NCBI GenBank assembly: GCA_041389495.1
Contig: JAWKRT010000003.1
Span: 1-64,000 of the forward strand
Origin: Myxococcota bacterium
GTDB taxonomy: Bacteria; Myxococcota_A; UBA9160; UBA4427
Reading direction: 5' to 3'
DNA length: 64,000 bases
Below, piece after piece: positions 26,132-34,921 of this stretch (position 1 is the first letter of the stretch; every line of letters begins with the position of its first letter). The translations under genes and the position numbers were made by a program. Below the pieces are notes generated by a model, which saw nothing but the letters and a program-made list of their open reading frames with translations, was not told the origin of the DNA and made no database searches.

Positions 26132-27196
26132 ATGCTCGAGCTCGTGGGTCTCGAGATCAGCACGCTGCGCGTCGCGATCCTCGCGGTGGGGCTCGCCTTC
26201 CTGCTCGTCGTCGCGCGGCAGGTGCGCCATCGCACGTGGTCGCGCGGGCAGGTGCTGCTGTGGGGCGCGATCTCCTGCGCGCTCGTCGTCGCGGCGATCC
26301 TCCCGGGGCTCGTCTCGCTCGCGCTCGCGCCCTTCGCGCTCGACACCGGCGAGGGCTACCCGCGGATCGTCGGCCTGCTCGTCGCGGCCGTGCTGTTCCT
26401 GCTCTTCTACCAGGCGCACCTGTCGGGAGACGTCGAGCAATCGAAGCGGCAGCTCACGAGCCTCGTGCGCGAGCTCGCGCTCGCGCGCTTCGAGCTCGAG
26501 CGCGGCGACGCGCCGGCGCCCGACGTGCTCGTCGTGGTGCCGGCCTACAACGAGGAAGCGACGCTCGCCGACGTGCTCCGCCAGGTGCCCGCGCGCATCG
26601 GCGAGCTGCGCGTCGAGACGGTCGTCGTGGTCGACGGCGCCACGGACGCGACGGAGGCCGTGGCGCGCTCGTTCGGCGTGCCCGTCGTGCTGCCCATCAA
26701 CCGCGGACAGACGGCCGCGCTCGTCACCGGCTACGCGCTCGCGAAGCGGCGCGGCGCGCGCGTCGTCGCGACGATCGACGCCGACGGCCAGATGGTGCCC
26801 TCCGAGCTCGACCGGCTCGTGCTCCCCGTCGTGCGCGGCGAGTACGACCTCGTGAACGGCTCGCGCGTGCTCGGCGACCACGAGGCCGAGAGCGCGGTGC
26901 GCAAGCTCGGCGTCACGGTGTTCGCGCTGCTCGCGAGCGTGCTGCTGCGGAGGCGCGTCACCGACACGTCGGTCGGCATGCGCGCGATCGCCGTCGACGG
27001 GCTCTCGCGCATGCAGCTCGTCGAGGAGCGCTTCGGCGCGGCCGAGCTGCTCGTCGAGGCGCAGCGGCAGGGGCTGCGCCTGCACGAGGTGCCGGTGACG
27101 ATCCTCGCGCGCGCGGGCGGGGAGACGCGCAAGCCCACGGCGCTGCGCTACGGCGCGAAGTTCGCGTCCGCGATGATCCGCTCCTGGCTTCGTTAG
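26132..27196 (+). CDS. DUF2304 membrane domain fused to family 2 glycosyltransferase
   Basis: The protein is 354 residues. Three hydrophobic segments at about 11-30, 42-66 and 78-95 form a small DUF2304-like membrane unit, followed by a charged linker. The GT2 domain then runs VLVVVPAYNEEATLADVL, VVVVDGATDATEAVA, NRGQTAALVTGYALAKRRG and the metal-binding D216-A-D218. The end, RYGAKFASAMIRSWLR, also fits DPM1/polyprenyl-phosphate mannosyl or glucosyl transferases. It should make a lipid-linked sugar at the inner membrane. The ATG is preceded by GGGAGA. It sits between the epimerase and an LPG-synthase-type membrane protein, suggesting one pathway from nucleotide sugar to lipid-linked sugar. 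Confidence 0.9.
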   Translation: MLELVGLEISTLRVAILAVGLAFLLVVARQVRHRTWSRGQVLLWGAISCALVVAAILPGLVSLALAPFALDTGEGYPRIVGLLVAAVLFLLFYQAHLSGDVEQSKRQLTSLVRELALARFELERGDAPAPDVLVVVPAYNEEATLADVLRQVPARIGELRVETVVVVDGATDATEAVARSFGVPVVLPINRGQTAALVTGYALAKRRGARVVATIDADGQMVPSELDRLVLPVVRGEYDLVNGSRVLGDHEAESAVRKLGVTVFALLASVLLRRRVTDTSVGMRAIAVDGLSRMQLVEERFGAAELLVEAQRQGLRLHEVPVTILARAGGETRKPTALRYGAKFASAMIRSWLR

Positions 27197-27215
27197 GCGG
27201 GGCGCGGGGCGGGGC

Positions 27216-28289
27216 GTGAGCGCGCGAGGCGACGCCGCGAACCGCGATGCGCGCACGGCCTCCGGCGGCGCCGCGCCCGCCGTGCCGCGCGGCCCGCGCC
27301 GGGCGGCGATCCGCGTCGCGCTCGCGCTCGTCGTGCTCGTCGCGCTCGCGCTCACGCTGCGCCGCATCGAGTGGAGCGCCGTGCTCGCGGCGCTCGCGTC
27401 CGCGCGCCCGGGCCCGCTCGCGCTCGCGGCGCTGCTCGTCGTGCTGCCGCTCGGCGCGCGCAGCGCGCGCGCGCACGCGCTGCTGCGCCGCGTGGGACAC
27501 GGCGGGATCCCGTTCGGTCGCGTCGCCGCCGTCACCGTCTTCGGGTTCTCGATGAGCTCGCTCACGCCGGGCGGCAGCGGCGACCTGCTGCGCGTCGCGG
27601 CGCTGCGGCCCTATGGCGTCGCGCCGGGGACGGCCGCGGCGCTCGTCGTCTACGAGCGCGCGCTCGACGTCGTCGCGATGGCGGCGCTGCTCGGCGTCGC
27701 GCTCGCGATCGACGGGCTCGCTCCCGCGCACGCCGCGCTCGCGATCGGCGCGGGAGCGTCGGCGCTCGCGCTCGCGGGCGTGGCGCTCGTGCGCGCGCGC
27801 GGCGCGATCGACGCGCTCGGCGCGCGCCTCCCCGCGGCGGCGCGACGGCTCCTGCCGCCCGCGCCCGTCGCGCGCGTGCTGCTCGCGCCGGCCGTGCTCG
27901 CGCGCGCGTTCGGCGCGACCTGCGTCGTGTTCGCGACCGAGGCGCTGCGGCCGTGGCTCGTGCTCGAGGCGCTCGGGCTCGACACGGGCTTCCTCGGCGC
28001 CTGGGCGATCTTCACGCTCGCCTGGCTCGCCGGCCTCGCGTCGCTGCTGCCGCTCGGCGTCGGCTCGTGGGAGACGGCCGCCGTCTGGGCGTTCGCGTGG
28101 TACGGCGTCGATGCGAGCCGCGGCGCGGCGGGCGCCGCGCTCCTGCGCGCGGGCGTCACGCTGCCCGCCATCGTCGCCGGCCTGCTCGCCATGCTCGCGC
28201 TGCGGCGCGCCGTCGGGCCCCGCGCGCACGGCGATGCGGCCGCACCGCCCGATGCGGCCGCATCGGACGCGGAGCCGCCGCGTGGGTGA
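27216..28289 (+). CDS. Lysylphosphatidylglycerol synthase-type transmembrane protein (UPF0104)
   Basis: The 357-residue protein has a polar N-terminus of about 28 residues and then roughly eight membrane segments. The characteristic stretch FGFSMSSLTPGGSGDLLRVAALR (near 110-132) and the later PLGVGSWETAAVWAF are those of the LPG_synthase_TM family, also found in AglD-like glycosylation proteins. Only the membrane part is present; the aminoacyl-transferase domain of MprF is missing. Family members of this short type often sit in polysaccharide or lipid-glycan loci and are suspected flippases or lipid carriers. The GTG at 27216 is used 19 bases after the GT2 stop. The last eight bases overlap the next gene. 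Confidence 0.88.
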   Translation: MSARGDAANRDARTASGGAAPAVPRGPRRAAIRVALALVVLVALALTLRRIEWSAVLAALASARPGPLALAALLVVLPLGARSARAHALLRRVGHGGIPFGRVAAVTVFGFSMSSLTPGGSGDLLRVAALRPYGVAPGTAAALVVYERALDVVAMAALLGVALAIDGLAPAHAALAIGAGASALALAGVALVRARGAIDALGARLPAAARRLLPPAPVARVLLAPAVLARAFGATCVVFATEALRPWLVLEALGLDTGFLGAWAIFTLAWLAGLASLLPLGVGSWETAAVWAFAWYGVDASRGAAGAALLRAGVTLPAIVAGLLAMLALRRAVGPRAHGDAAAPPDAAASDAEPPRG

Positions 28290-31200
28290 GGCGCGCGGGC
28301 CGCTCGCGCGGCGCGTCTTCGCCGCCGCCGCGCTCGCGCTCGTCGCGGCGTGCGCGTGGCGCGCGGGCGCGCTCGTCGACCGCTACGGCGTCGACCTCGT
28401 GCTGATGGACCAGCTCGACTTCCTGCGGCCGCTCTTCGACGCGCTCGAAGGCCGCCCGTGGCCCGCCCTCGACGAGCTGCGCTTCCAGTTCCCGGGCAGC
28501 CCGCACCGCATGGGGCTCGGCTGGCCCGTGATCGAGGCGGTCGCGCGCGCGAGCGGGTGGAGCACGCGCGCGGACGGCTTCGCCATCGTCGCCGTGCTCG
28601 CGCTGGCCGCCGCGCTCGCGCTGTGGCTCGACGCGCGCCTCGCCGGTCGCCTCGACGCGGCGTCGCTCGCGCTGCCCGTCGCCGTCCTGACGACCCGGCA
28701 GTACACGACGTTCGTCGGCACGACCGACGTCGCGCTCGGCGCGGTGCCCGTGCTGCTCGTCGTCGCGCTCGCGCTCGCGACGACGCTGCGCGACGCGCGC
28801 GCGCGCGTCGCGGCCGTGCTCGCGCTCGACCTCGCCTGCGTGTACACGGGCTTCGCGCTCTTCGCGGGGGCGCTCGCGCCGCTGCTCGTCGCGCGCGAGG
28901 CCTGGCTCGGGCGCATCGGGCCGCGCGCGGCGGCCGCCGCGTTCGCGGCCTCCGTCGCGATCGGGCTGTCGTTCTTCGCGGGCTGGGACGCGGGCCCGGC
29001 GCTCGGCCCGGCGTCGTCGAGCCTCGGCCCGGGCGGCGTGCTCGCGTACGCGACCGCGCTCTGGACGAGCTTCTTCGCCGTCGGGAGCCCCGCGCTCGCG
29101 CACCTCGTCGGGCTCGCGTGGCCCGTGCTCCTCGGGGCGCCGCTCGCCGTCGCATTCGCGCGGACGCTCGGCGGCGACGGCGACGACGTGCACGCGGTCG
29201 TGCTCGTGCTCTCGGGCTTCGGCGCGCTGTTCGTCGCGGCGAACGCGGTCGGCCGCTCCGGCGAGGCCGCCGACATCGCCTACGCCTTCGCACCCCGCTA
29301 CGCGACGCTGATGCTCCCCGGCGCGCTCGGCGCGTACTTCGCGGCGCGCGGCTACCTGCGCGGCGCGCCGCGCGCGCTCGCGCTCGCCGCGTTCGGGCTC
29401 GCGATCGTCGCGGGCGAGGTCGTCGCCGCACATCGCGACCGCGCCTCGCTCGAGTGGCTCGCGGCGTCGAAGCGCGCGTGGGCGGCTTGCTATGTCGAGG
29501 CGCGCGACGTCGCCGCGTGCAACGAGCGCGCGCGCTTCGAGCTCTACCCCTGGCGCGACGCCTACCCGCGCATCGAGCACCAGCTCGCGCTGCTCGAGGA
29601 GCGCGGGCTCAACCTGTTCGCGCCGCGCGCGATCGCGCGCGTCGCCGCGGCGCGCGCGGAGGCGCCGCCGGCGCCCCCGGATGGCGGTGCCCGCGCGAGC
29701 GCACCGGTGGCGCGGCGCACGGGCGCGCCGCCGCCGCGCCACGTCCTCGTCGTCTCGGTCGACACGCTGCGCGCCGACCACCTCGGTCTCTACGGCTACG
29801 CGCGGCCGACGTCGCCCGCGATCGACGCGCTCGGCGCGCGCGGCGTCGTCTTCGAGCACGCGATGAGCACGTCGTCGTGGACGCTGCCCGCGCACGCGTC
29901 GCTGCTCACCGGCCGCTATCCCTACCAGCACCGCGTGCAGGACGACGGCGTGCGCCTCGGCGACGACGTGCCGACGCTCGCCGAGGCGCTCCGCGCGCGC
30001 GGGCTCGCGACGCTCGCCGTCGTGAGCCATCTCTACGTCGCGAGCCCGTTCGGGCTCGCGCGCGGCTTCGACGTCTTCGACGACGCGCTGATCGAGGGCG
30101 GCACGACGAACCCGCGCGCCGATGCGGTCGTCGACCGCTTCCTCGCGCGGCTCGACGCGCACCTCGCGCGCGGTGCGGAAGGCGGCGGCGCGCGCCCGGA
30201 CGGCGCCGCGGCGGCGCCGTTCTTCGGCTTCGTCCACCTCTTCGATCCGCACTGGGACTACGGCGCGCCCGCGCCGTACGGGCGGCGCTTCGTCGACCCC
30301 GCCTACCGCGGCCCGATGGACGGAAGCTTCGCGGCGATGACGCCCTTCGTGCTCGCGGCCGGCGCGCTCGCGCCGGCGGATCGCGCGGCGCTCGTCGCGC
30401 TCTACGACGGCGAGATCGCGTGGGTCGACGCGCAGATCGCGCGGCTGCTCGACGCGCTCGCCGCGCGCGGCGTGCGCGACGACACGCTCGTCGTGATCAC
30501 GGGCGACCACGGCGAGGAGTTCGGCGAACACGGACGCCTCGGCCACGGACGCACGCTCTTCGAGGAGCAGCTCCACGTGCCGCTCGTCGTGCAGCACGCG
30601 TCGCTCGCGCCGCGGCGCGAGAGCGCGCCGGCGTCGCTCGTCGACGTGGCGGCCACCGTGCTCGACGCGCTCGGCGGCGAGGTCGACGCGTTCGGCGCGG
30701 GGCGCTCGCTGCTCGCGGCCGCGCCGGCGCAGGCGGAGCCGCGCGAGCGCGTGCTGCTCGCGGAGTCGATCCGCTACGGGCTCGAGTGGCGCGCCGCGCG
30801 GCGCGGGCCGCACAAGCTCGTCGAGCTCGCGGATGGCGCGGAGCGCTGGTTCTTCGACCTCGCGGACGATCCGGGCGAGCGACGGCCGGCCGCGCGCGAC
30901 CCGAGCGAGGACGGCGCGCTCGGCGCCGCGTTCGAGCGCTTCCGCAGCGACGCCGACGACGGCTTCCAGATCAAGCTCGTCGCGCACGACGGCGAGCGAC
31001 TGCGCCTGCGCGCGCGCATCGAGGCGCAGGGGCCGGGTGCTGCGATCGTCGGTGCCCGCCACTACGCGTCGGGCCACATCGCGGGCCGCGAGGTGCGCTT
31101 CGATCGCTTCGAGCTCGTCGACGGCGGCGCGGCGCTCGAGGTCGACGCGCTCGTCGCGCAGCACGTGGGCACGATCCGCTTCGACGTCGCGCCGCCCGGG

Positions 31201-31629
31201 AGCGCGGTGCGCATCGCGACGCGCGAGCTCTCGCTGCTCGCGCCGGGCGCGACGGCGCCGGCTGCGGTCGCGCTGCGCGCGGCCGACGGCACGGCGCTCG
31301 GCGAGGACGTGCGCGTCGAGCGTGCGGGCGCGCGCGACGACGCCGGTGCCCGTGCGCCGGACGCGCGCGCGGCGCCCGCGGCGGCGTTCGCCGCGCGGCT
31401 CTCCCACCCGGCGGCGCTCGCCTCGGGCGCCTACGTGCGCGCGGCGCCGACCGCGGCAGCGCGCGCGCCCGCGCTCGGCGCCGACGTGCGCCGCCACCTC
31501 GAGGCGCTCGGCTACGGAGAGGGCGCGGGCGGGAGCGGCGCCGACGACGCGCCGGAGGCGCGCTCGCGCGACGGCGCGTCCGACGCGCGCTCGGACGGCG
31601 CGGGCTCGCCGGACGCCGCGCGGCCGTAG
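28282..31629 (+). CDS. GT-C-like membrane domain fused to sulfatase-like domain with Thr nucleophile position
   Basis: The protein has 1115 residues. Residues 1 to about 400 form a polytopic membrane domain with VDLVLMDQLDFLRPLFDAL in the first loop, like GT-C glycosyltransferases. A periplasmic sulfatase-like domain begins near 489 with VLVVSVDTLRADHLGLYGYA (D494). It carries T534 in T-L-P-A-H and the metal site TGDHGEEFGEHGRLGHG. A C-terminal beta-rich extension from about 895 is followed by LEALGYGEG and a low-complexity tail. The fusion suggests a transferase step and a phospho-group step done by one polypeptide on the outer membrane-face (inference). The GTG at 28282 overlaps the upstream gene by eight bases. 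The last 118 bases overlap the convergent gene. Confidence 0.82.
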   Translation: MGEARGPLARRVFAAAALALVAACAWRAGALVDRYGVDLVLMDQLDFLRPLFDALEGRPWPALDELRFQFPGSPHRMGLGWPVIEAVARASGWSTRADGFAIVAVLALAAALALWLDARLAGRLDAASLALPVAVLTTRQYTTFVGTTDVALGAVPVLLVVALALATTLRDARARVAAVLALDLACVYTGFALFAGALAPLLVAREAWLGRIGPRAAAAAFAASVAIGLSFFAGWDAGPALGPASSSLGPGGVLAYATALWTSFFAVGSPALAHLVGLAWPVLLGAPLAVAFARTLGGDGDDVHAVVLVLSGFGALFVAANAVGRSGEAADIAYAFAPRYATLMLPGALGAYFAARGYLRGAPRALALAAFGLAIVAGEVVAAHRDRASLEWLAASKRAWAACYVEARDVAACNERARFELYPWRDAYPRIEHQLALLEERGLNLFAPRAIARVAAARAEAPPAPPDGGARASAPVARRTGAPPPRHVLVVSVDTLRADHLGLYGYARPTSPAIDALGARGVVFEHAMSTSSWTLPAHASLLTGRYPYQHRVQDDGVRLGDDVPTLAEALRARGLATLAVVSHLYVASPFGLARGFDVFDDALIEGGTTNPRADAVVDRFLARLDAHLARGAEGGGARPDGAAAAPFFGFVHLFDPHWDYGAPAPYGRRFVDPAYRGPMDGSFAAMTPFVLAAGALAPADRAALVALYDGEIAWVDAQIARLLDALAARGVRDDTLVVITGDHGEEFGEHGRLGHGRTLFEEQLHVPLVVQHASLAPRRESAPASLVDVAATVLDALGGEVDAFGAGRSLLAAAPAQAEPRERVLLAESIRYGLEWRAARRGPHKLVELADGAERWFFDLADDPGERRPAARDPSEDGALGAAFERFRSDADDGFQIKLVAHDGERLRLRARIEAQGPGAAIVGARHYASGHIAGREVRFDRFELVDGGAALEVDALVAQHVGTIRFDVAPPGSAVRIATRELSLLAPGATAPAAVALRAADGTALGEDVRVERAGARDDAGARAPDARAAPAAAFAARLSHPAALASGAYVRAAPTAAARAPALGADVRRHLEALGYGEGAGGSGADDAPEARSRDGASDARSDGAGSPDAARP

Positions 31630-33167
31630 AAGCTCCAGCCCGGGTAGCGCGGGTCGGCGATCGGGCCTGCGAGCGGCGCGAGCCGGCGCAGCGCCGCGTC
31701 GTCGCGCGCGCCGAAGAGCGCGACGCGCTCGAGGTGTGCGGGCAGGAAGGCGGCGAGCAGCGCGGGCGGTGCGGGCACGCCCGCGAGCTCGCGGTCGAAC
31801 AGCGCGTAGGAGACGTGCGACGGGCGGCCGTCGACGAGCAGCGCGACGAGCGGATGCGACGGGAAGTAGACGCGGCCGGGCGCGTCGCGCGCGATCTCCG
31901 CGGCCGCGACCTCGGGGTTGCGCGGGAGCGCGCGCAGGAGGGCGGGCGCGCCGGCGAGCGCAGGAGCGCCCGCGAGCGCGAGCGCGGCGAGCGCCGCGGC
32001 GAGCGTCGCGCGCGCGGCGTCGCGTCCGCGCGCGGCGTCGCGTCCGCGCGTGCGCGCGCCGGACGCCGCGTCGGCCAGCGCGCCCGCTGCGGCGATCGCG
32101 AGGAAGAAGAGCGAGGGGCCGTGTGCGTTGTCCTCGGCGCCGACCTTCACGCGCGTCGCGACGCCGGTGACGGCGAGCGCGATCGCGATCGCGAGGAGCA
32201 GTGCGCGTGCCGGGCGCGCATCGCACGGCTCTGCGCCGCGCGCGCGGAGCGCGAATGCGCCGATCGCATAGGCGACGGCGAAGGGCAGGGCCTTCGCGGC
32301 CCACTCGACGCCGGCGTGCAGCACGGCGCCCGCGCCGCCGCCCCACTGCCACGGATGCGCGAGCGGGATCGCGACGGCGCCGAGCCACAGCGCCGGCGCG
32401 CCTTCGAGCGCGACGGCGAGCGCGCCGATCGCGGCGAGCGCGGCGGCGAGCGCGGCCGTGTACACGAGCGCGTCCGGTGCGTCCGGCGCGTCCGGCGCGC
32501 CGCGCGCGGCGCGCGCGCGACGGCGCTGCTCGACGAGCAGGAAGCCTCCGATCGCGACGGGGAGCGCGAGCATCGGCTGCTTCGTCGCGACCGCGAGCGC
32601 GCTGGCTGCTCCGCTCGCCGCGAGCCGCGCCGCCTTCGCCCGCCCGTCGGCGCGCCGCGCGCGCACGGCGGCGATCGCCGCGAGCGCGGCGAACGCGATC
32701 GCGGGCGCGTCGACGTGGATCCAGTAGGCGGGGCCGCGGAGCGCGGGCTCGACGAGGGTCGCGAGCGCGAAGGCGACGAAGGCGGCGCGGAAGGCCGTTT
32801 CGCGCGCGGCGGTCGCGGCGCCGAGCAGCGCGCGCCCGCTGCCGAGCACGAGCGCGGCCGTCCACACGAGGCCCGCGGCGACCGCCGTCGCGGGCGTCGG
32901 CAGCCAGGCGGCAGGAAGATAGGCGAAGGGTCCGACGGGCCCGTAGATCCACGACCACAGCGGCCCCGTCTCGCCCGGCCCGACGTACAGCCCGTAGCCG
33001 TGCAGCAGACCGGCAGCTGGCGCGAGACGCGCGTCGTTCCACGGGCGGAACAGCCCGGCCGCGATCTCGCACGCGACGAGTGCGCCGGCGAGCACCGCAC
33101 ACGCGGCGACGAGCGTTGCGGCCGCGCTCGCTCGCCGCGGCGCGTGCGCCGTCTTCGGGTCCGACAT
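31512..33167 (-). CDS. Polytopic membrane protein, GT-C glycosyltransferase-like
   Basis: The protein has 551 residues and about eleven hydrophobic segments. The first loop contains LLHGYGLYVGPGETGPLWSWIYGP, a pattern seen in GT-C and GT87/GT39-like proteins after the first helix. The core contains YWIHVDAPAIAF and ATKQPMLALPVA. The extracytoplasmic C-terminus reads VYFPSHPLVALLVDGRPSHVSYALFDRE. No enzyme-specific motif was recognised, so the function is uncertain. The natural end of similar proteins would be near GWSFYGRA. A further 37 low-complexity residues overlap the 3' end of the convergent sulfatase fusion gene. The ATG at 33167 is chosen. It is divergent from the next gene across 92 bases. 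Confidence 0.72.
   Translation of the reverse strand: MSDPKTAHAPRRASAAATLVAACAVLAGALVACEIAAGLFRPWNDARLAPAAGLLHGYGLYVGPGETGPLWSWIYGPVGPFAYLPAAWLPTPATAVAAGLVWTAALVLGSGRALLGAATAARETAFRAAFVAFALATLVEPALRGPAYWIHVDAPAIAFAALAAIAAVRARRADGRAKAARLAASGAASALAVATKQPMLALPVAIGGFLLVEQRRRARAARGAPDAPDAPDALVYTAALAAALAAIGALAVALEGAPALWLGAVAIPLAHPWQWGGGAGAVLHAGVEWAAKALPFAVAYAIGAFALRARGAEPCDARPARALLLAIAIALAVTGVATRVKVGAEDNAHGPSLFFLAIAAAGALADAASGARTRGRDAARGRDAARATLAAALAALALAGAPALAGAPALLRALPRNPEVAAAEIARDAPGRVYFPSHPLVALLVDGRPSHVSYALFDRELAGVPAPPALLAAFLPAHLERVALFGARDDAALRRLAPLAGPIADPRYPGWSFYGRAASGEPAPSERASDAPSRERASGASSAPLPPAPSP
32011..32046 (-). repeat. 18-bp in-frame tandem duplication
   Basis: CGCGCGGCGTCGCGTCCG occurs twice in succession and encodes GRDAAR twice in a loop of the membrane protein. 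A nine-base repeat giving APD three times lies in the same gene near 32470-32500. Confidence 0.8.
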
Positions 33168-33259
33168 CCAGGGCGGTTCCGCGCGTCTCGGGGAGGGGCG
33201 GCCGAGCGTAGCGCGATGCTGCGTTGCATCCCGAAAGCGGAGGCGCGAGGCTCCGCGCC

Positions 33260-34921
33260 ATGGCCGCGCCCACCCTGTCCGCGGGATCGACGCCCGCGCC
33301 CGCCGCGTCCGACCGCCGCTGGCTCTTCGGCCCGTGGGTCGACCTCCTGCTCGGCTGCGGCCTCGGCTATGCGCTGTGGATCTCGCTCGTCCCGTGGCTC
33401 GGGCTCGACGCGCCCTCGCTCGCCGCCGCGGGGCTCGTCGTGAGCGTGCTGCTCGCCGGCCCGCACTACGGCGCCACGCTGCTGCGCGTCTACGGGAGCC
33501 GCAGCGACTTCCGCAAGTACCGCTTCTTCACCGTCGGGTGGAGCGCGCTCGTGTGGATCGCGTTCGTGGTCGGGCTCCACGACCTGTGGGTCGGGTCGTT
33601 CCTGATCACGCTCTACTTCACGTGGAGCCCGTGGCACTACACGGGCCAGAACTACGGCGTCGCCGTCATGTTCCTGCGGCGGCGCGGCGTGCCGCTGCCG
33701 CCGCTCGTGAAGCGCGCGCTCTACGCGTCGTTCGCGCTCTCGTTCCTGCTCGCGTTCGCGAGCATGCACCGCGCCGTGCAGCTCTCGAGCTACGGCGTGG
33801 GCGACTTCATGGGGAGCCGGTACTCGTTCCTCCCGCTCGGCCTGCCGCCCGGCTGGCACCCGACGATCTTCGCCGTCCTGCTCGGCCTGTACGCGGCGAC
33901 GACCGCGTTCGCGGCCGTGCTGCTGCTGCGCCGCGCCCCCGCGCGCGACCTCGTCCCGGTGGCCGCGCTCGTCGTCACGCAGGCGCTGTGGTTCTCGCTG
34001 CCGCACACCTGGGCCTTCGCGACCGGCACGCGCATCGACGCACAGAGCGTCGCGTTCCTGTTCGTGTGGGCGATCCTCGGGCACTCCGTGCAGTACCTGT
34101 GGGTGACGACCGCCTACGCCGTCGGCAAGGGGCCGGGCGCCGCGGCCGGACGCGTGAAGTACCTGCTCGCGACGCTCGCGGCGGGAAGCGCGATCTGGAC
34201 GCTCCCGGCGCTCGTGTTCGCGCCGCAGGCGCTCGGCACGCACCCGTACGGGATGGGCCTCTTCCTGATGATCGCGGCGGCCGTGAACCTGCAGCACTTC
34301 GCGCTCGACGGAGCGATCTGGAAGCTGCGCGACACGGGCGTCGGCCGCATCCTGATCGCGGACGCGAAGGCGGGCGAGGGCGAGCCCGCCGATCCGGCGT
34401 GGCCGCGCCCGCTGCGCGGCGCGGCGTGGGCCTTCGGCGGGGCGATGGCGGCGGTCGCGCTCTTCGGCGCGTGGACGCAGGCCTCGGTCGCGAACGCGAT
34501 CCGCGGCGGCGACCAGGCGGGCTTCGAGCGCGGCCGCGCGCGGCTCGTCGCGCTCGGGCGCGACGACCCGCACTACGGCCTGTTCGAGGCCGTCGACCGC
34601 ATCGCGAAGGACGACCGGGACGGCGCGGTGGCCGCGCTGCTCGCGAGCATCCGCCTCTACCCGACGGCCGACGCGTGGCTCCTGCTCGCGCAGGTGCTCG
34701 ACGAGAAGGGCGACGTCGAGCGCGCGCTCGCCGCCTATCGCGAGACCGTGACGCTCGATGCGTCGCGCGTCGACGCGTGGCACCGCGCGGGAGTGCGGCT
34801 GCTCGAGCGCGGACAGCGCGCCGCGGCGCTCGACGCGCTGCGCCGCGCGAGCGCCCTCTCGCCGGCCGACGCGCGCATCGCGGCGGATCTCGCCCTCGCC
34901 GAGAGCTCCGCCACTCCGTGA
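33260..34921 (+). CDS. Histidine-rich polytopic membrane protein with TPR tail
   Basis: The protein has 553 residues. About ten membrane segments occupy 22-420 and carry spaced histidines beside aromatic residues. These are H69 in AGPHYGATLLRVYG, H126 in SPWHYTGQNYG, H249 in LPHTWAF, H275 in ILGHSVQYLW and H346 with D350 in NLQHFALDGAIWK. This looks like a conserved intramembrane metal or redox site rather than a transporter, but I do not recognise the enzyme. Residues about 430-550 form TPR-like helices (DERGDVERALAAYRET type). The ATG at 33260 is chosen over an upstream TTG. It leads a chain of four genes whose stops and starts overlap. Confidence 0.75.
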   Translation: MAAPTLSAGSTPAPAASDRRWLFGPWVDLLLGCGLGYALWISLVPWLGLDAPSLAAAGLVVSVLLAGPHYGATLLRVYGSRSDFRKYRFFTVGWSALVWIAFVVGLHDLWVGSFLITLYFTWSPWHYTGQNYGVAVMFLRRRGVPLPPLVKRALYASFALSFLLAFASMHRAVQLSSYGVGDFMGSRYSFLPLGLPPGWHPTIFAVLLGLYAATTAFAAVLLLRRAPARDLVPVAALVVTQALWFSLPHTWAFATGTRIDAQSVAFLFVWAILGHSVQYLWVTTAYAVGKGPGAAAGRVKYLLATLAAGSAIWTLPALVFAPQALGTHPYGMGLFLMIAAAVNLQHFALDGAIWKLRDTGVGRILIADAKAGEGEPADPAWPRPLRGAAWAFGGAMAAVALFGAWTQASVANAIRGGDQAGFERGRARLVALGRDDPHYGLFEAVDRIAKDDRDGAVAALLASIRLYPTADAWLLLAQVLDEKGDVERALAAYRETVTLDASRVDAWHRAGVRLLERGQRAAALDALRRASALSPADARIAADLALAESSATP

